Source: Luscinia megarhynchos
Taxonomy: Eukaryota > Chordata > Aves > Passeriformes > Turdidae
Length of the DNA: 64,000 nucleotides
Direction of reading: 5' to 3'
NCBI GenBank assembly: GCA_034336665.1
Contig: JAPFBE010000003.1
Coordinates: forward strand, 37,050,360-37,114,359
Position numbers and translations under genes: made by a program. The notes beneath the pieces are model-generated. The model was not told the origin of the DNA. It saw only the letters and a list, made by a program, of their open reading frames with translations, and made no database searches. Shown one piece after another: positions 10,086 through 24,175 of the stretch; the first letter of the stretch is position 1, and the number at the start of each line of letters is the position of its first letter.

Positions 10086-13000
10086 AGTATCAGATCACTT
10101 ATGGAGCTGGGGTGGTCTACGTCACAGTAGTGTAAGGAACCAGTGGGGAAGTCCTCTCCCCAGAGATGTCCAAAAAGATGTTTGGCTATATATATAGACC
10201 AATAAATGCTGAGATATGGGATATTCAGTTGCAGGGGTCTGGTGGCCTCCAACCTTGCAGTTCTCATTGTCTTGGTATTGTCAAAAGGAAAACGCTGGAC
10301 TGCAGACATCAGCCTGTTTAACCTGATCAGTGTCACCTCCTCACATTCCACAGTACGAAAATCCTTTCAATGAAAGACAGTATCACTTAGTCACCACTGC
10401 TTTTTAATCAATCTTCTATGCACAGAAACAAACTGTGGATGAGACATTGCAGCTTATGCAATTTAAAAGCATCATGCAGCGTTGTTCAGGCTAATAAAGG
10501 CCCATTCTAATTAACTCTTACACATACTGGCATTCAGGAATTTACCACTTCTAAGAAGTCATCCAGGTTATAGTCTACCACTGCTAGTCTACTTTTAGAT
10601 AGTCATCCAGGTCCAGAGTGCCTGGGTAGTCCACGATTTTGCAGCAGTGCTGGTTCTCAAGCTGTTGCAGTCAAAATGAGATAAAGCATGTCTAAGGACA
10701 GCCACCCTAAAAGTTGAAACTACAGTTGAATTAATGCCTCACTCATCCCCAAGGTCTGTAGTATAAGGCCTGCAAAGATGCAAAAATCACACTTATCAAG
10801 CCAATCTGTAGCCATAAATCTGGATAGAAAGATGCGTTCCCCGGTTAGCACAGAGAAGGAGACACAACATCACTGAATTAATCACGCCCAATGTCTCAGA
10901 ATTGTCTGTCTCTATAAAGTAGATTTAGATGGTCTGACTTTAATCAAATATCTAAATTTTTAGTCTCAGAGGAAAAAACAAAGTTGAAATTATTACCTCT
11001 TTTAATCTTTCTTTCTTTTCCTGTATAAGCTCTCTGAGCATCTAGTTTGTGTCTTTTAACCAAGAAGATAGGCTTTGTAGTTGAGGAAATAAAAAACTAG
11101 ACAATATAAAAGACTGTATAGTAATTCTAACCTTCTATTACATAACTTCTAATGTAACTAATTTCGCATCTGACTTAAAGACAGGTAGAAGAACTGGTTC
11201 AGTCATATAATGTGCTGTGTTACTCAGAAGAAAGTGTAATTTGGATAGAATTAACGAGCAAATTGATTTGCCGTTTACATTAAATGAGTTTCTTGTTTCA
11301 AACTAATCAGGTTATGATGTTCAAAATCTGCTTTTATAATATCTGCCAGTCAGTATAATTTTTGTCAGCCACAGAAAAGAGAAATGAGGTTTTGGTTTTT
11401 TTTGTGGTCCAACCAATTAACATACTGTACACTTGATGCAAATCTAAAATAATAATCAGTATTCTTGAGTTCCCAAGGCTCCACTTAATTTCTTGGTATT
11501 TGACCAGAATCTAGTCTCCATAGATTAATTGTATTACTTGCTTACATCCAGAATTAAAGCAAATATACTGTAACAGTTCCAGAACCAAATGGTAACAAAC
11601 CAAGCCTGACTGGATCTTTCAAGCCAGAACTGAAGGGCAGTAGAGGTAAATTTTTGCTTCTATCTCATAAGAAATATTCATTCTGCTCCAGAACATCTGT
11701 TAAACTAAACACTAAATTAACTTAAAAATCAAATGTAAAAATAATTTTTACTTGCCAGGGTATCTGCCAATCTTCAAACTGGAATGGCAGAATATGGCTA
11801 ATTTAAGGTTCTGAAGGTGTGCTAATATGTTTTCATGAATAGATATGTGCTGTGGAATTATATCATCCTCTCCCTTTAATTTCCATTAAATTTAGCCATG
11901 TACAAGAAATTTTCCAGTATCAAGCTTAATCCTTCCCTGGAAAGAATCAGTCAGTACTGTCAGCAGAAAAAGACAGTTATCTCTGGAAAACAAACCATCA
12001 CACTCTTCAGACATCTGATTTAGGACACAGAGAATTCTGGAAGGAGACAAATACATTGTGCAGAATCAAGCATGAAATTCAGTTGTCTGAGCACAGTGCC
12101 TGTGAATGTGAGATGCCCTGGGTTGTCCTGCTTGGATTTCTGCTGCCAGTCCAGGAAGTCACAAGTATTCTGTAAATCCTGTGTCCTGCCTGCACCTACC
12201 AGGGCCCTACAGCAACTAAAATTGCACCTCAAGCTTGTTTAATCAGCCTAATCCTCCTTCTGCGCAATTCATCCTTATTTACAGGGCTTCCCGTGATATA
12301 TATGAATTCTTCCACAATCATATGAAAGGTCAGCACTTCACAAGCTAAAAGAAGACCCTTGCAATATATTGTAAAATATTTCAAAATTTAGAAAAACAAA
12401 CAACAAAAATGTTACTTTAAGCTGCCTCTAAGAATTGACCAAAATTATATCCCCTTGAAAAATTTCTCCCAGCCTTGCATCTCCCTCTGGAATTACACGG
12501 GACTTGGAAAGGTGTAGAAATAAAATTCAGTGAGGATATTCTAAACTATGTCTGTGTAAACAAAGATCATACAAAAAAGTATTGGTGTATCTACTTGCTC
12601 ACAATAGACTTAATGTAAAATGATTTAATCAATTACCACTTTCTCTTGAAAGATCATAAATCAGCTTACTAGCTTAGATGAAGTTTGATTTAGAAAAACA
12701 TGAGGCTTTAGAAATATTAAATTGAAATAAAGGACATCATCTTTTAGACTTCAATTATTTGGAGATTCATCCATAGGGTATGAACTTTTGCCTTTCTAAC
12801 CACCAGTTGAGAAGTCTTTTGCAAATACAGCATATACTTTAAAACTCCAAAGAAATGGAAGGGAAATCTCAACACTGAAGAAACCTCTTGTTGACCACAA
12901 CAGGTAGTGGATCAACTCCTTTAAGCAGTTCACTTCCTGGTTACTACATATCCTAGATATTGTTATGAAAAGATTTCTGCTCCAGGCAAACAGAACCTAA

Positions 13001-15420
13001 TTTCCCTTAGAGCACACAAGGATCATTTGCTTCTATTGTTCCTGGCTATGAGAAATCTTAGCAATTACACACCCAGTGTTTCTATTCACACAAATTTAAC
13101 ATTACTTCATATCTTATAGATGTGACATACTTGCTCCAGATATACTGATTAGATCTGCTGATCAGGTATCATTAAGGTAATTTGATGCATTCTTTTAAAT
13201 ATGACTGCAGACCTTCTGTCTCCTTCTACTGCAATGAGTTCAAGTATTACTCATCTGGGAGTTTTCATCACAGTTTTTAAATATGCTGTCCCCCATCTGA
13301 ATTGAAGCTGGAAGTGAGGAGGTCATATTGAGATGGTAAGGCCCTGATTAAATAATTTGATGGTACAATTAATTCCCCACAAGTGGAATTAACTGCAGGG
13401 GATTAATGAAAATGTCAGGGTTACAGGTTGTGCTGGTGATGTGTTTCTAATGTCACTAGTAAATCTGCTGTAGGTAAAACACAAATTCTTTCCACTAAAG
13501 GCTTTTTCTTTAAAAATATACCCTGAACTCATAAAATAAACCGCAGCTAGTATGGAACAATTTTCCATAAAAGTGCACCTACTGAGGAAACAGACAAAAC
13601 ATACAGCTTGCCTAGAAGAACAAGTATTTTAGGTTGAAGATAGCCAATGGTTGCTTAAAAAAAAAATCAGTGTGCAATATCTAAAAATGGGCTTAAGTAA
13701 AAGGTGAGAAAAAGACTGATTTATGGACCATAAATTCATTGCTAGCAGTTTAATATGATGCTTGAGGTAAGCTCATAGGATAGTCCTTAATGATTATGGT
13801 GCAAGCTGCAGAGATATGTTCCCCTACCTCTTATACCCTTTTCTAAAGCACCTACTAGTGTCATTGCCAAGTTAACTGAAGATCTGAGGGTCTTGGGTTT
13901 TTTGTGCAGTCATCTCCAGTAGACATTAAATCCAAGGAAAAACACAAGCTGCTTTCAAATATTTTGCCTGTTGAAAGGGAAATAGCATCTGAGTAGGAGG
14001 ACAGAACAGTCTATACCAAAATGTATAATGTAGTGTAGGGAGGGGGACAGGAGAAAATTCAGACAAAATTATTTTTTGAAGGCATACCTAGATGTCTACA
14101 GAGGAACCAGTCATCACATAGATTGCTTTCTGTCTATTCTGTATCACTTCACCTGTTCTGTTGTATTTTTCAGAAATCTTCCACAGAAACCATTACATAC
14201 ACAAATGAAAACCTGCCACAGTCAGAAAATATAAAACAGTCAAACTGTTTACAATATCAAAATCACAGAGGATATTTAGATCGCCACTGGAGTATGGTCA
14301 GAGTAATATGCAGTTGAAGAGAATGTATGCTCCTCAAGGCCTTTGCAGTCACCCAGGAACACACAGTGGTGCTACAAAATGTGTAGAGGGTCCAGCTGCA
14401 TGAGCTGGGAGGTGAGGAATCAGGGATGGCTGGGAGAGGAGCCTGCGTTCAGGCTGTGGTGAGCAGAGAGCAATATTTCACCCCTTGCTCCCCAGCCAGC
14501 CAGGCTACACCAGCTAGCTATGCCACAGTACTTGTACCATCCATGTAGGCAGTGTAGTTTAGGCAACTCCTTTTCTAGTAAATAAACTGGGGAACAGTCT
14601 CTGACCCCAAAGCCAAGCAACACAATCTCATTCACATGCACAAAGCTCAGCTCTCTTCCCCAACAAGTAGGAAAAACACACTTCTGGCTCCCTTCTGGGA
14701 ACATTTCCCTTCATCAGCCCTAGCCTGGCGCCACTCAAGAGTGCCAGGTCACGAGAGCTGAAGCTCTGCCAGGAGGGGTGCAAACAGTCATGAGACAGCC
14801 CTCAAGCCCATGCCCTCCTCTTGGCTTATTTACTGATGTAGATGAAACAGTACATGCCTAAACCCATTTTTTGTCTTTAAACGCTGAAAATTGTCTGGCT
14901 TTAGAGTGGCCAGAGAATTCAGCATAAAGACCATGTATTTTCCCCTATTGTTTCCTTATAGACTTCTGGCAGCTCTGACTCATGCTGTTAATGATAAATT
15001 AAGCTTTAACTAAGTAGATATTTCAGATAGAGCAATTTCTGCATCATGGGAAGAGAGCCTCCATTTATACAAAGAAATGAACATGTTCGTTCCCAAAAAA
15101 TACTATATCTTTGATGTAGTGTTGGGGTTATTTTTACAATTTAGTCATGATGCCATTTACACTGCACTTTGAACATTACATATTTTTATTGTTAAATAAA
15201 TTAATGGCTAAGAGAGGGAATGAAAGTGATCCCTGGAATTAAGTTCTCAAAGGAGAGTTTCTACTTTTTATTGTGTTATGAAGACTAATTGCATTGCATA
15301 AGCTATTTATGTTTAACTGCAGAGAGCCACAGGGCCAGGTTCAGAGATGATGAGCTGTCTTTAGGCAGGTTTTTCAAAAAATCTGTGACTCACATGCCTA
15401 CGGTGATATTTATTCCTGCA
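10086..15420. other. Intergenic, no gene recognised
   Basis: AT-rich single-copy-looking DNA. The few open frames (for example 12020-12232 minus, 14123-14317 plus, 14420-14704 minus) are short and match nothing known. A modestly GC-richer patch lies at 14340-14820 but shows no exon structure. Confidence 0.6.
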
Positions 15421-15999
15421 TGTGCTGTAAGTTCACCCCAGCCAGCAGTTGTTCCATGCAGCTCCTTGCTCATTTTCCCCCTCTTAGAGGGATGAGGGGG
15501 GAGAATCAGAAAAAGGGTAAAACTCTTGAGCTAAGAATAGTTTAATAATTGAAATAAAGCATATTAATAATAATGCAAATAAAAATTAATATTATTTTGT
15601 TTTATTTTTATTGTTACTGTAATGAAAATGGGAGAAAGAGAGAGAGGTGAATAAAACTCAAGCAAAACAAGTGATGCACCACATAATTGCTTGCCATTCA
15701 CTGACTGATGCCCAGCCCATTCCTGAGCAGTGATCATCCCCTCCCAGCCAGCTCTCCCCAGTTCATTAGTGTGACATTCTATTGTATGAAATATTCATTT
15801 GGCTGGTTTGGGCCAGCTGTACCAGCCCCTCCCAGCTTCTTGTGCATCTCCTCCCTGGCAGAACATGGCAAACTGAAAGGTCCTTAACCCAGGGTAAGCA
15901 CTACCTAGCAACAACTGAAACATCAGTGTGCAAACAATGTTATACTAAATCCAAAACACAACACTGTACCAGTTCCGAGGAAGAAAATGAACTCTTTCC
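15421..15999 (-). mobile_element. ERVL-type LTR, truncated solo copy
   Basis: Read on the minus strand, this resembles the widespread avian ERVL-class LTR. Recognisable blocks on the plus strand are aagttcaccccagccagcag at the 3' LTR edge, cattcactgactgatgccca in the R/U5 part, attctattgtatgaaatatt, ggtttgggccagctgtacc, agcttcttgtgcatctcctc and catcagtgtgcaaacaatgtt. The LTR 5' edge (right side) breaks off near 15999 before the terminal tg. No internal retroviral coding sequence flanks it. It aligns block by block with the copy at 27316-27884. Confidence 0.8.
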
Positions 16000-18900
16000 T
16001 AGAAAAAAAAGGGGCAACATTATAAAAAAGGACACTCTTTGCAGTGGGAAGATTGGTGCTGTAAGACTACTCAGTCTGATACATAAATACCTTTCCAAAA
16101 GTGCAAAACTGTTTGTTGCACTTAAACTCTTCAGAAAAGATACCTGAATTCCAGAAACATATTTAAATTTTATCTAGGAGTTCCTCAGACAGTTAAGTAA
16201 CCCAAGCATGCAGACTCTGAAAGTGCTTATATCATTGAAGTTTGAAACAAGTTTGCCCCACAGCCCAGCAAGGACCTAGAAATGAGGAATTCTGCCACCT
16301 GTTGCTCCTCAGGGTCTCAGTCTAACAGGCAGGTTCTTAGTGAACCTACTCGAGTCCCAGAGCAGCAGGGTGTTTCTGCTGTTTTTCCAATATGCAGTTG
16401 TTGTTGATGACCCATTTCCTACTCCCTTGTCCTCCTTCTCTCAGCGTACCTCTGCCAAATCACCTTTGCTTTGGAAGAGTAGTGGGGCAGAGGGACAAAG
16501 TTCAATTTCCTCTTCCGTCTAAGGAGATTTAAATCACATTTCTCAATTCCCTAAAGGAAGCTCAACCACTTAATTATTTTTATTACACTTGTGCTCAGCG
16601 TATATCAGCACCCTTAGCACAGAGCCTTTGAGTCCACTTGTCCTTGAAGTTCTGCTCTCGACTGGCTTCCACTGTGCCCCTTCTTTGAGGGACTGTTCTC
16701 AAAGCAGAAGTCCTGTATTCCCTGCAGCATAGAAACCTTCCCTAGAGGTAGCATAACTGCTTACATTCCTGAAAATTGTGCAAGAACACAGAGAATACTC
16801 TAGGCACCAAAGGGAATGTACAGAGCACTGTATGCTACCATACTGTTCCCAGACTCTCCCCCTGAATAATTGGACTGAGCCAGCAGCATATGTGGATTTT
16901 GACTTGTTATATGGAGGCATTTTTTGAGCCCTATGTTTTATCATCTTAGAAGAGAGCAATGACACTGACAGTGCAGAAACATAGGACTGAAAGAAGGCTG
17001 AGACAGAAAAGACACCACTCCCTGACTCTGGGACTGCCCTCCAGAGAACCTCTTCAGTCAGAGGAAAAGTAACCACGAGCACAGCTCAGCTGGTGGATTG
17101 TAGAATGACCAACACAGCTGCATGCCAGACTATGAGTGACAACAGCAACAAGTGTCAGCCATGGCACCTCAACTCCTTATTCACTCTAGTCTGTGGGTAA
17201 AGATTATCCCATGCACAAGGAAATGTTGCTAAATGACAAGGTGGCCAGGAAGAAAGTCTGCACACAGGGTTGCAGTTCATGCTCACTGCTTATTGTTTTT
17301 GCAGTACTTACCAGCATTGGCAAAGGCCAGCCCCCAGCACCATGGGCTTGAATCAGGCCCTGTCCTCTGCTTTAATGGTGTATACACATATATAGTGAGA
17401 CAATCTTCCTCCTGGCTGAGTGGAGGTACCTGGGTCTCCTCAGGAGGTAAGCTTTGCACGCAGAAAGGCACTGTTGTACACACCATCTCTTTGTCAGCAA
17501 TTGATAGATAACACCATGTGTTACATGGCACTTAACAACAAACCGTAAGTCTAGACACAGCCAGAGAGGTGCAGAGAACACCTCTGTCCTACTTCATGCA
17601 GATTGGTCAGATCACTAGCAGGGGGCTGGATAAAAAATTTATCTATTCCAGAAATGTACATGTGAATATATGAGTAGGTTTAAGCATAGAGGACACTGTA
17701 GGGAGAGAAAAGAAATGAGGATGGCAGATACCAGCAGAAGTGTAAGCTGAGCAACTACATTAACTATTGATGGAAGTAAAGTCTGAGCAGATAGAAACAG
17801 AATGGAAACACAAGGAAATCCAGGATGTTGATTGCAAAACTGCAATCCAACCAAGAAAACTTTTAAACCAACCAATAAAACTGAGATGAGGGCTGAGCAA
17901 GAACAGTTCTTAAACAAAAACAGTATGTGAAGCCCTTCATATTGAACTGCCAAAGAATTAATATTTTTCAATATTCCTCTTTTTCTCTATGAAAATGTAC
18001 CTTCAGAATTTAGAGGTCAAAACAGATGTCAAAGTAACAGCTTCAAGTTTAATATTCCTTCTGTCTTTAACTACATGCTGAATCAAATTGGGTGTGCCCC
18101 ACACTTTTACCAGTGAGTCTCATCTTTACAACCTCAGAGATAAAAATGTCTTTTCTTATCAGATAAATTTCAAGAGATATGAGACAAGAGCTCATCTAAA
18201 AGATGCACTTTGGATTAGAAAGTGAGCAATGCAAAACTGCTTAACAGCAAAAAATCAAAATAAAATAATATATTTTTCCCTTTGACCTGTACCCAGGTAA
18301 ATATACAAAGATCTGTCTAATTTTGTTCTTTTATACAAACAATCCGTTTTTCTCTGCAACTTTCAAGCAAAATTTGGTTTTACTGGCTGCAGTACAGGTC
18401 CTATCTCCTCAGTCCACTTTAATTTGTCTGGTTAGTTTACATCAGAAAAAGTGAGATCCACGTTAAGCGGTTTCATATAGTGCACTTTTTCACTGAATTT
18501 ATGACACAAACTGAGCTTCCATAGAAAAATGGTGTACTGTAGCAAATATAATCTATTTATTGTTAGGAAAAAGTTTAGAAAGCAGCCTAAGCAAATACAA
18601 AATATTTTAGCACCACTTTACTGTGTGCTCATTAAGTAGTAAACTGCCCAAATTGGTTCTGTCTTTCCTCCCTAACTCTGATATTAAACTCATGCAGACT
18701 TACCTGACTTTTGTGTGGAGAAAGGTTTTGCACAGATGATTGGGATTTGTGGGTTCAGATTTTAGACTAATTTTAGATCTCAACACAGGTAATTGAAATC
18801 CTTTATTGCAGTTTAATCATTCCTTTGAAATTTTGGCCTGAGTGATAGTGAGTACTCCATCTCTTGAGGCACTATAACAAAACTCACTTTCTTTTCAGAA

Positions 18901-19730
18901 GAGTAGTTTTTGGCTGCAGAAATTTTGATGCAAAGTCCACATTCTATCCTGTACCACCAAACTAAACAACCTCAGTAGTCTTTAGAAAACAGGTAACTGT
19001 GGAGTTAGACTCATAGGTCATCTCAGGCCAGTCACTTGCTATTTCAATTGGGAAACAAATTACTCTATTGCTGCATTTGTTTTTCCTTCCTTCCAACTAG
19101 CTTACATTATTTTGTCTTGTCTCCTATTTTTCATTCTATGTTCTGAAGCTAAACTTTTGAAGTCATGTGAAATAGTTACACAGAAATCAGGAAATATCAG
19201 CATTTAACATGATATATGATGGGAGCAGGAAAACTGAGTTCCAGTTTCATTTTGCATAATCAGCTCCTGAGATCGGATAAATTCACTGCACAGCAGGATG
19301 TGCCCACGCAGTGTTCAAATAAAAAGAATAGAAGATCATAAATATTATCTACAGAAAAATGTGTGAAAAAAGTTATTGCTTTTCTGCATATCTTGTTCTT
19401 GAAAACTGGCATCAGAGATATGAGATAGCAAGGTGGAGTACAAATCCAGGCACTAATTGGTTTAATTTTTAGCTCTGAATGACATAGGTATAGGGTATGC
19501 TGATAGTGTGCTTCTACTAAAGGATCTTTGTTTACCCAACTCAATGAAACACCAACCCAGACAACTAAGAGGAAACAGATATTCAATTAGCCTCATAAAC
19601 ATGTCCTTGGCCAGTCTGCTTTGGTGGATGTGGACAGAAGTTCCTTCCATCACTGGCTTTGCTGCGCTGCAACATGTCACCCTGCTCGTTCACACAGTCC
19701 ATGGGATGATCATCCCAAATGGCCAAGAGC
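16000..19730. other. Intergenic, no gene recognised
   Basis: AT-rich DNA with scattered small open frames (16699-17082 minus, 17233-17511 plus, 17639-17971 minus) that lack homology, start context or splice sites I can defend. No tandem array or recognisable transposable element was seen. Confidence 0.6.
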
Positions 19731-19815
19731 CACAGAATCACAGAATCATTTAAGTTGGAAAAGGCCTCTAAGATCAAGTCAAACTGTGAACCCAGCAATG
19801 CCACATCCACCATTG
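19731..19815 (-). mobile_element. CR1 LINE, short 3'-end fragment
   Basis: The left edge cacagaatcacagaatcatt, then taagttggaaaaggcctcta and agatcaagtcaaactgtgaac, matches the reverse complement of the CR1 3' terminus of the kind that reads aggttggaaaagacctctaa in many bird copies. Similarity is clear to about 19815 and weak to about 19890. The open frames 19583-20221 (minus) and 19621-19893 (plus) cross it and are not genes. Confidence 0.85.
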
Positions 19816-22800
19816 ATTCCTGAAGAGCAGATACATCCCAGGTACTGGGAAAGGTCCTCATCATTCCGCTTGTGGAAGACACCACTTCCCTAAGCTTAGC
19901 TGTAAACAGAACCATACCCTGGCTATATAAAATTAAATTTTTTGATGTGGGGACAATTTTCAAAACAGTGTGAAGAGTGCTGTTCAATCTGTGTATTGCA
20001 CAGTTACTACCATCAAGAAGATGGATGATATATTCATTCCCTTCTCCTACCACCAGTAAATATCCACCCCAGTTCTTGGGGGCCATTTCACTCCCCTTTT
20101 TTTCCTCTCCCTGCATCTCTGTCCATGCATCGCCTTGAATGGAGAGGTTTAATTGCACAAACTGGAATGTCGTGCCAGATAGGATGATGGTTTGACACCA
20201 TGCATGCAATGACGTACACATCTCAGAGAAGTCATTTTGTGTTCTTTCTAAGTGCTTATTCTGCAGGCATTATTATGCCTTCTAAGTGTTTAATTATCTT
20301 AGGTAATAATTCTACAAAGATTACAACACAATATTTCCATCAGATTCCGTTGCCATTTATTCTGGTTTTGCTGACTCAAATGACAGAAGTCTCCTGGGAG
20401 TGTCTTTAATCATGCATGATCTGCAATCTGAAGTTCAGTTTCCCATGCCCTATATGGCAACAGCTTTTTAATGTCAAAAATAAATTTCTTTCTTTGCTGA
20501 ATTCTCTCTTCACTGATACTGATACTTCCTAACTGATACTTTTCCACAGGAATCTAATACTCTAATTTAGTGTCTTTTAGCCTTTTATTTACTAGAAGAA
20601 TGAAGATCTGAACCTTTGTGCACTTTTAACACTACCATCTAGATCTGCTGCATGCATCCCCTGACATATTACTGCAGAAGCTTTCAGTTACATGTCAGCT
20701 GCCCTCTCCATTTTCTTCTGTAATTGCACCCAACCCTGATTGCCTCCCAGAGCAGGTACCTGCTTCTTTTTGAGCAATGCATGAGCTCTGCACAAGAGTA
20801 AAAAATATTCAACTCCCAGGCTTTGGGGAAATTTCCTTGTAGGGTGGCACAGACAACAGGCAAAACCAAGCAGCTGACTCTTTATGCTCTCATGTTGAGC
20901 TAAGGCAAGAAGAATGTGAACAGGTCCATTTCCATCCAATTATGTTTTATGTTTGCAGATCTGTCTGTCAGAGATTTGGTTTTTGTCTTTCATGTTAATT
21001 GGCCAAAACAGCATAAATCAGATCAGAGCAAAAACACTCAGCATTTAGGAAAGTTGAGAGGGCAAGGTCAGTCATGTAGAGGTGTGATACTGTCAGTATG
21101 AGCCAAGTTGCTAAAGGGTTAGCCCTCTAAATGGCCAAGTCAAATAAGATACAATTGGTGCTAAGCTAACTTCCAAGAGCTCCCAAGTGAAGGCTTATGA
21201 ATGCCTGGAGGGACAGGTTTGCTTCAATTGTGCTGTATTTAACTTGGCAAATTAAATGGCAAAAGTCCTTCCTAACTTGGCTCTTGATACAAATATCACA
21301 CTTTTATACAGTTTAGCATCTTTTGTAAAGCAGATTTTTTTTTGTTCATGTTAATTAGGTACTGCCATATGTGTGTACATAATAGTCAGATATATAGATA
21401 TACACTCTCATAAAATACATGCATCTATTAGATATCAATGGAAATTCTCATGGGGTAGGTAAAATTTTCCTACTTCTGGCATGTAACATATACTCACACT
21501 TTTAGTCTTGAGGAAACTGGTTTTCTTAAAGCAAGTTCCTAAGGACACAGAGAGTCCAGGGAGAAAGGGAACTGTAATGAAGTCTTGTGGAAAGAGATCC
21601 TGTCTAATTTGGCTTGTTACTTCTATTGTCTGATAATTTGGGGGGAAAGTGGGGAGGGAAAGGGAAGCGTCTACTTAGAATTTCAAATGACTCACCAAAT
21701 AAAGGGAACTGGATTTTCCAGTGATATACCTTTTCCTGATATCTCAATTAAAGATCTATGGGAGTTGCCAAGATTGAACAAGGTCACACTGTAGGGCTAA
21801 GGTGGGCATTGCATAGGTGCTCTCCATCACAGGAACCACATTCAAGTGATTAAGGGCTAAAAAGGGTGGTGGAATTAAATTCCTTTTTAGTAAATCCTTC
21901 CCTAGCATTGACATGACTGGGACCAGAAGCTCTCTTTCTTACTTCATCTATTAATCTTTTACTGTGATATGCAACGAACCTCCACTATTATTTGCTCTTT
22001 TAGTTACCCAGGTGCTCTTCTCTAGGATAGCAATAAGAAAATTATTGGAAGTAAATTGATCTATATTGATTTTTCTAGAATGCCAGCCTCATTTACTCTC
22101 AAATTTTAAACTGTACATTGTTAATCATGTGAGCTTAAATTAATGCACCTCAACCCTCTCATTTCTAAAACGGCACTTTTCTCTCTAAACAACCATCATT
22201 TTCAGATAATACAAATAACATTTTTTAGATTGTTTGTTTTACTTTGCACTGTTTTAAATGAAGGAGATACAAGAGAGGAGACATGGAATTACAGGCTGAG
22301 AAGGTATGTTTTCTGGGATAAACCAGACTTTGTTTGGACATCTTTGGTCTGGAAAGTATTTGTTTCCGTGGTATTCTGTTGTTATGTATCAGATTTCGAA
22401 GTTAAATTTCACTTCCCTACCTTCTCTCAACAAAAGTATTGAAGTCAGAAGGCAGATCACAGGTTGATGACTCTACTACAGGCTGTAAAAGAAACTGATT
22501 TGAAATGAGATGCCTTGCTACGTGCTCCACTTTTAGTCACTTTTATTTAACCACTGCATTCTTCAAAATAAGCCAGGAAAGCATCATCTCAAAATGGCTT
22601 TTCTCCACAATATTAGTGACATGTTTTAGGGTTGGGGCAGTATTTTTCTGCCAGTTCAAAAGGCACGTCATATTTGGGTGGTGTCGCAACCTACAAACAA
22701 TAGACAAGGCAGTTGGGGCTTCTAGTCTTGCTGAAGACATCAAAAGAATGTAAGCAAATAAATCTGTTAAGACAAGGTACAGGATTTCATTACCTTTCAT

Positions 22801-24027
22801 TGTGTTTTATTGCACTGTCCATATCATCAGTTATAATCCTTGCTATCAGTAGAATGTCCAGTTACAGGAAGCTTCAGATACCAACTATTTGTTTAGCTGT
22901 GCCATTGCAGTTACCCAATGCACAGTATTTCGAATAGAAACATGTATTTCAAATAACACATAATATCCCCATTTGATATTTAAGCAGTCATGACTATTCC
23001 AAAGCTGCAATTCTTTACAAAGCGGCTGATGTGGAAACATCGTCCACAATACTTTATGCACAAACAAATAAACATTAGGAAAGCGGTTTGAAGGACAGTT
23101 TAGGAGCTGGGTTAAGTTTGCTGCTTAGTCAAGTGGTTTTGGGACAACCTGGCGAGTTGTTTAGGACTACACCCAACAAACAAACGACAGGGTTCAGGGA
23201 CATGAGCGTGCCAAGGTCACTGTCTGAAATCCACATGTGACACAGAGGGAGAGGAAGGCAGTAGAAAGGGATTCACAGCAACACTTTCTGGAGCCAGGAA
23301 GGAAGGGACAGGTTAGCATAAGACAATAAGCTTCAAATCAGAGTAGAAATTAACATATCCAAAATTGTTGAAATTTAAAGCCTCTTTAAAGTTATAGCTG
23401 AAAGAGGGCATTGTACTACTACTGCCATTCATCCTTTGCCCAATAAGTAAAATAATTGTTTCCTGTATTGTTTGTTTCAGTTCCATGAAATCAGTGGAGG
23501 AAAAGGAATAAATAACAAACATTCCAAATAGTGCTTCGAGCTTTTCTTTTCTGCAGTACAAAACCATAATGTTAACTTATAAATATTCTGCCTTTTTTAC
23601 TAAGATTTTGTGTAACAGTATGTCACAGCTGGGGAACTGTATGTTATGTATTGTGTTTATGAGTGATCCATACTCAGTCTTTTTATGACTTAGGGTACTG
23701 AATGTTACAATTTATGATAACATTAGGGCTCTAATTGACTCCAGTGTGGAAAACCAGTAGCAAAAGTATCCTTCAAGTTAGTAGAGGAAATTTTATTATA
23801 TTATATTAACTTAAAACTGATGAGACTTTACTACTCATTTTTCACTTTTTAAAATCTTACTTTGCAATTTAAAAAAAAACCAAACTTTATTGTTGAAACA
23901 AATAGGTATAGAAAGTACTATTTACACTGCTGAAGAACTCGAATGAATGTCTCTCATTCATCAAGAACCCCAAAATTAGTAACACAGTTTGGAGAACAAG
24001 GAGGTAGTAAACAAACAGCAAAATTAT
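19816..24027. other. Intergenic, no gene recognised
   Basis: AT-rich DNA with only short unrelated open frames (for example 20688-20939 minus, 22143-22442 plus, 22543-22800 minus, 23313-23567 minus). No splice-flanked exon candidate or repeat family was recognised. Confidence 0.6.
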
Positions 24028-24151
24028 AAAAAAGAAAAAGAAAAAGAAAAAGAAAAAGAAAAAGAAAAAGAAAAAGAAAAAGAAAAAGAAAAAGAAAAAG
24101 AAAAAGAAAAAGAAAAAGAAAAAGAAAAAGAAAAAGAAAAAGAAGAAAAAC
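24028..24151. repeat. (AAAAAG)n hexanucleotide microsatellite
   Basis: About 19 near-perfect copies of aaaaag from 24028 to 24142, then degenerate A-rich sequence to about 24175. The repeat opens frames on both strands (poly Lys-Glu on plus, poly Phe-Leu on minus) that are artefacts. Confidence 0.97.
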
Positions 24152-24175
24152 AAAAAAAAAACCCAAGAAAAAAAA

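Noticed and set aside
19702..19717. 16-bp perfect palindrome tgggatgatcatccca
   Set aside because: Short, isolated and compatible with chance in 64 kb; no paired site or gene context.
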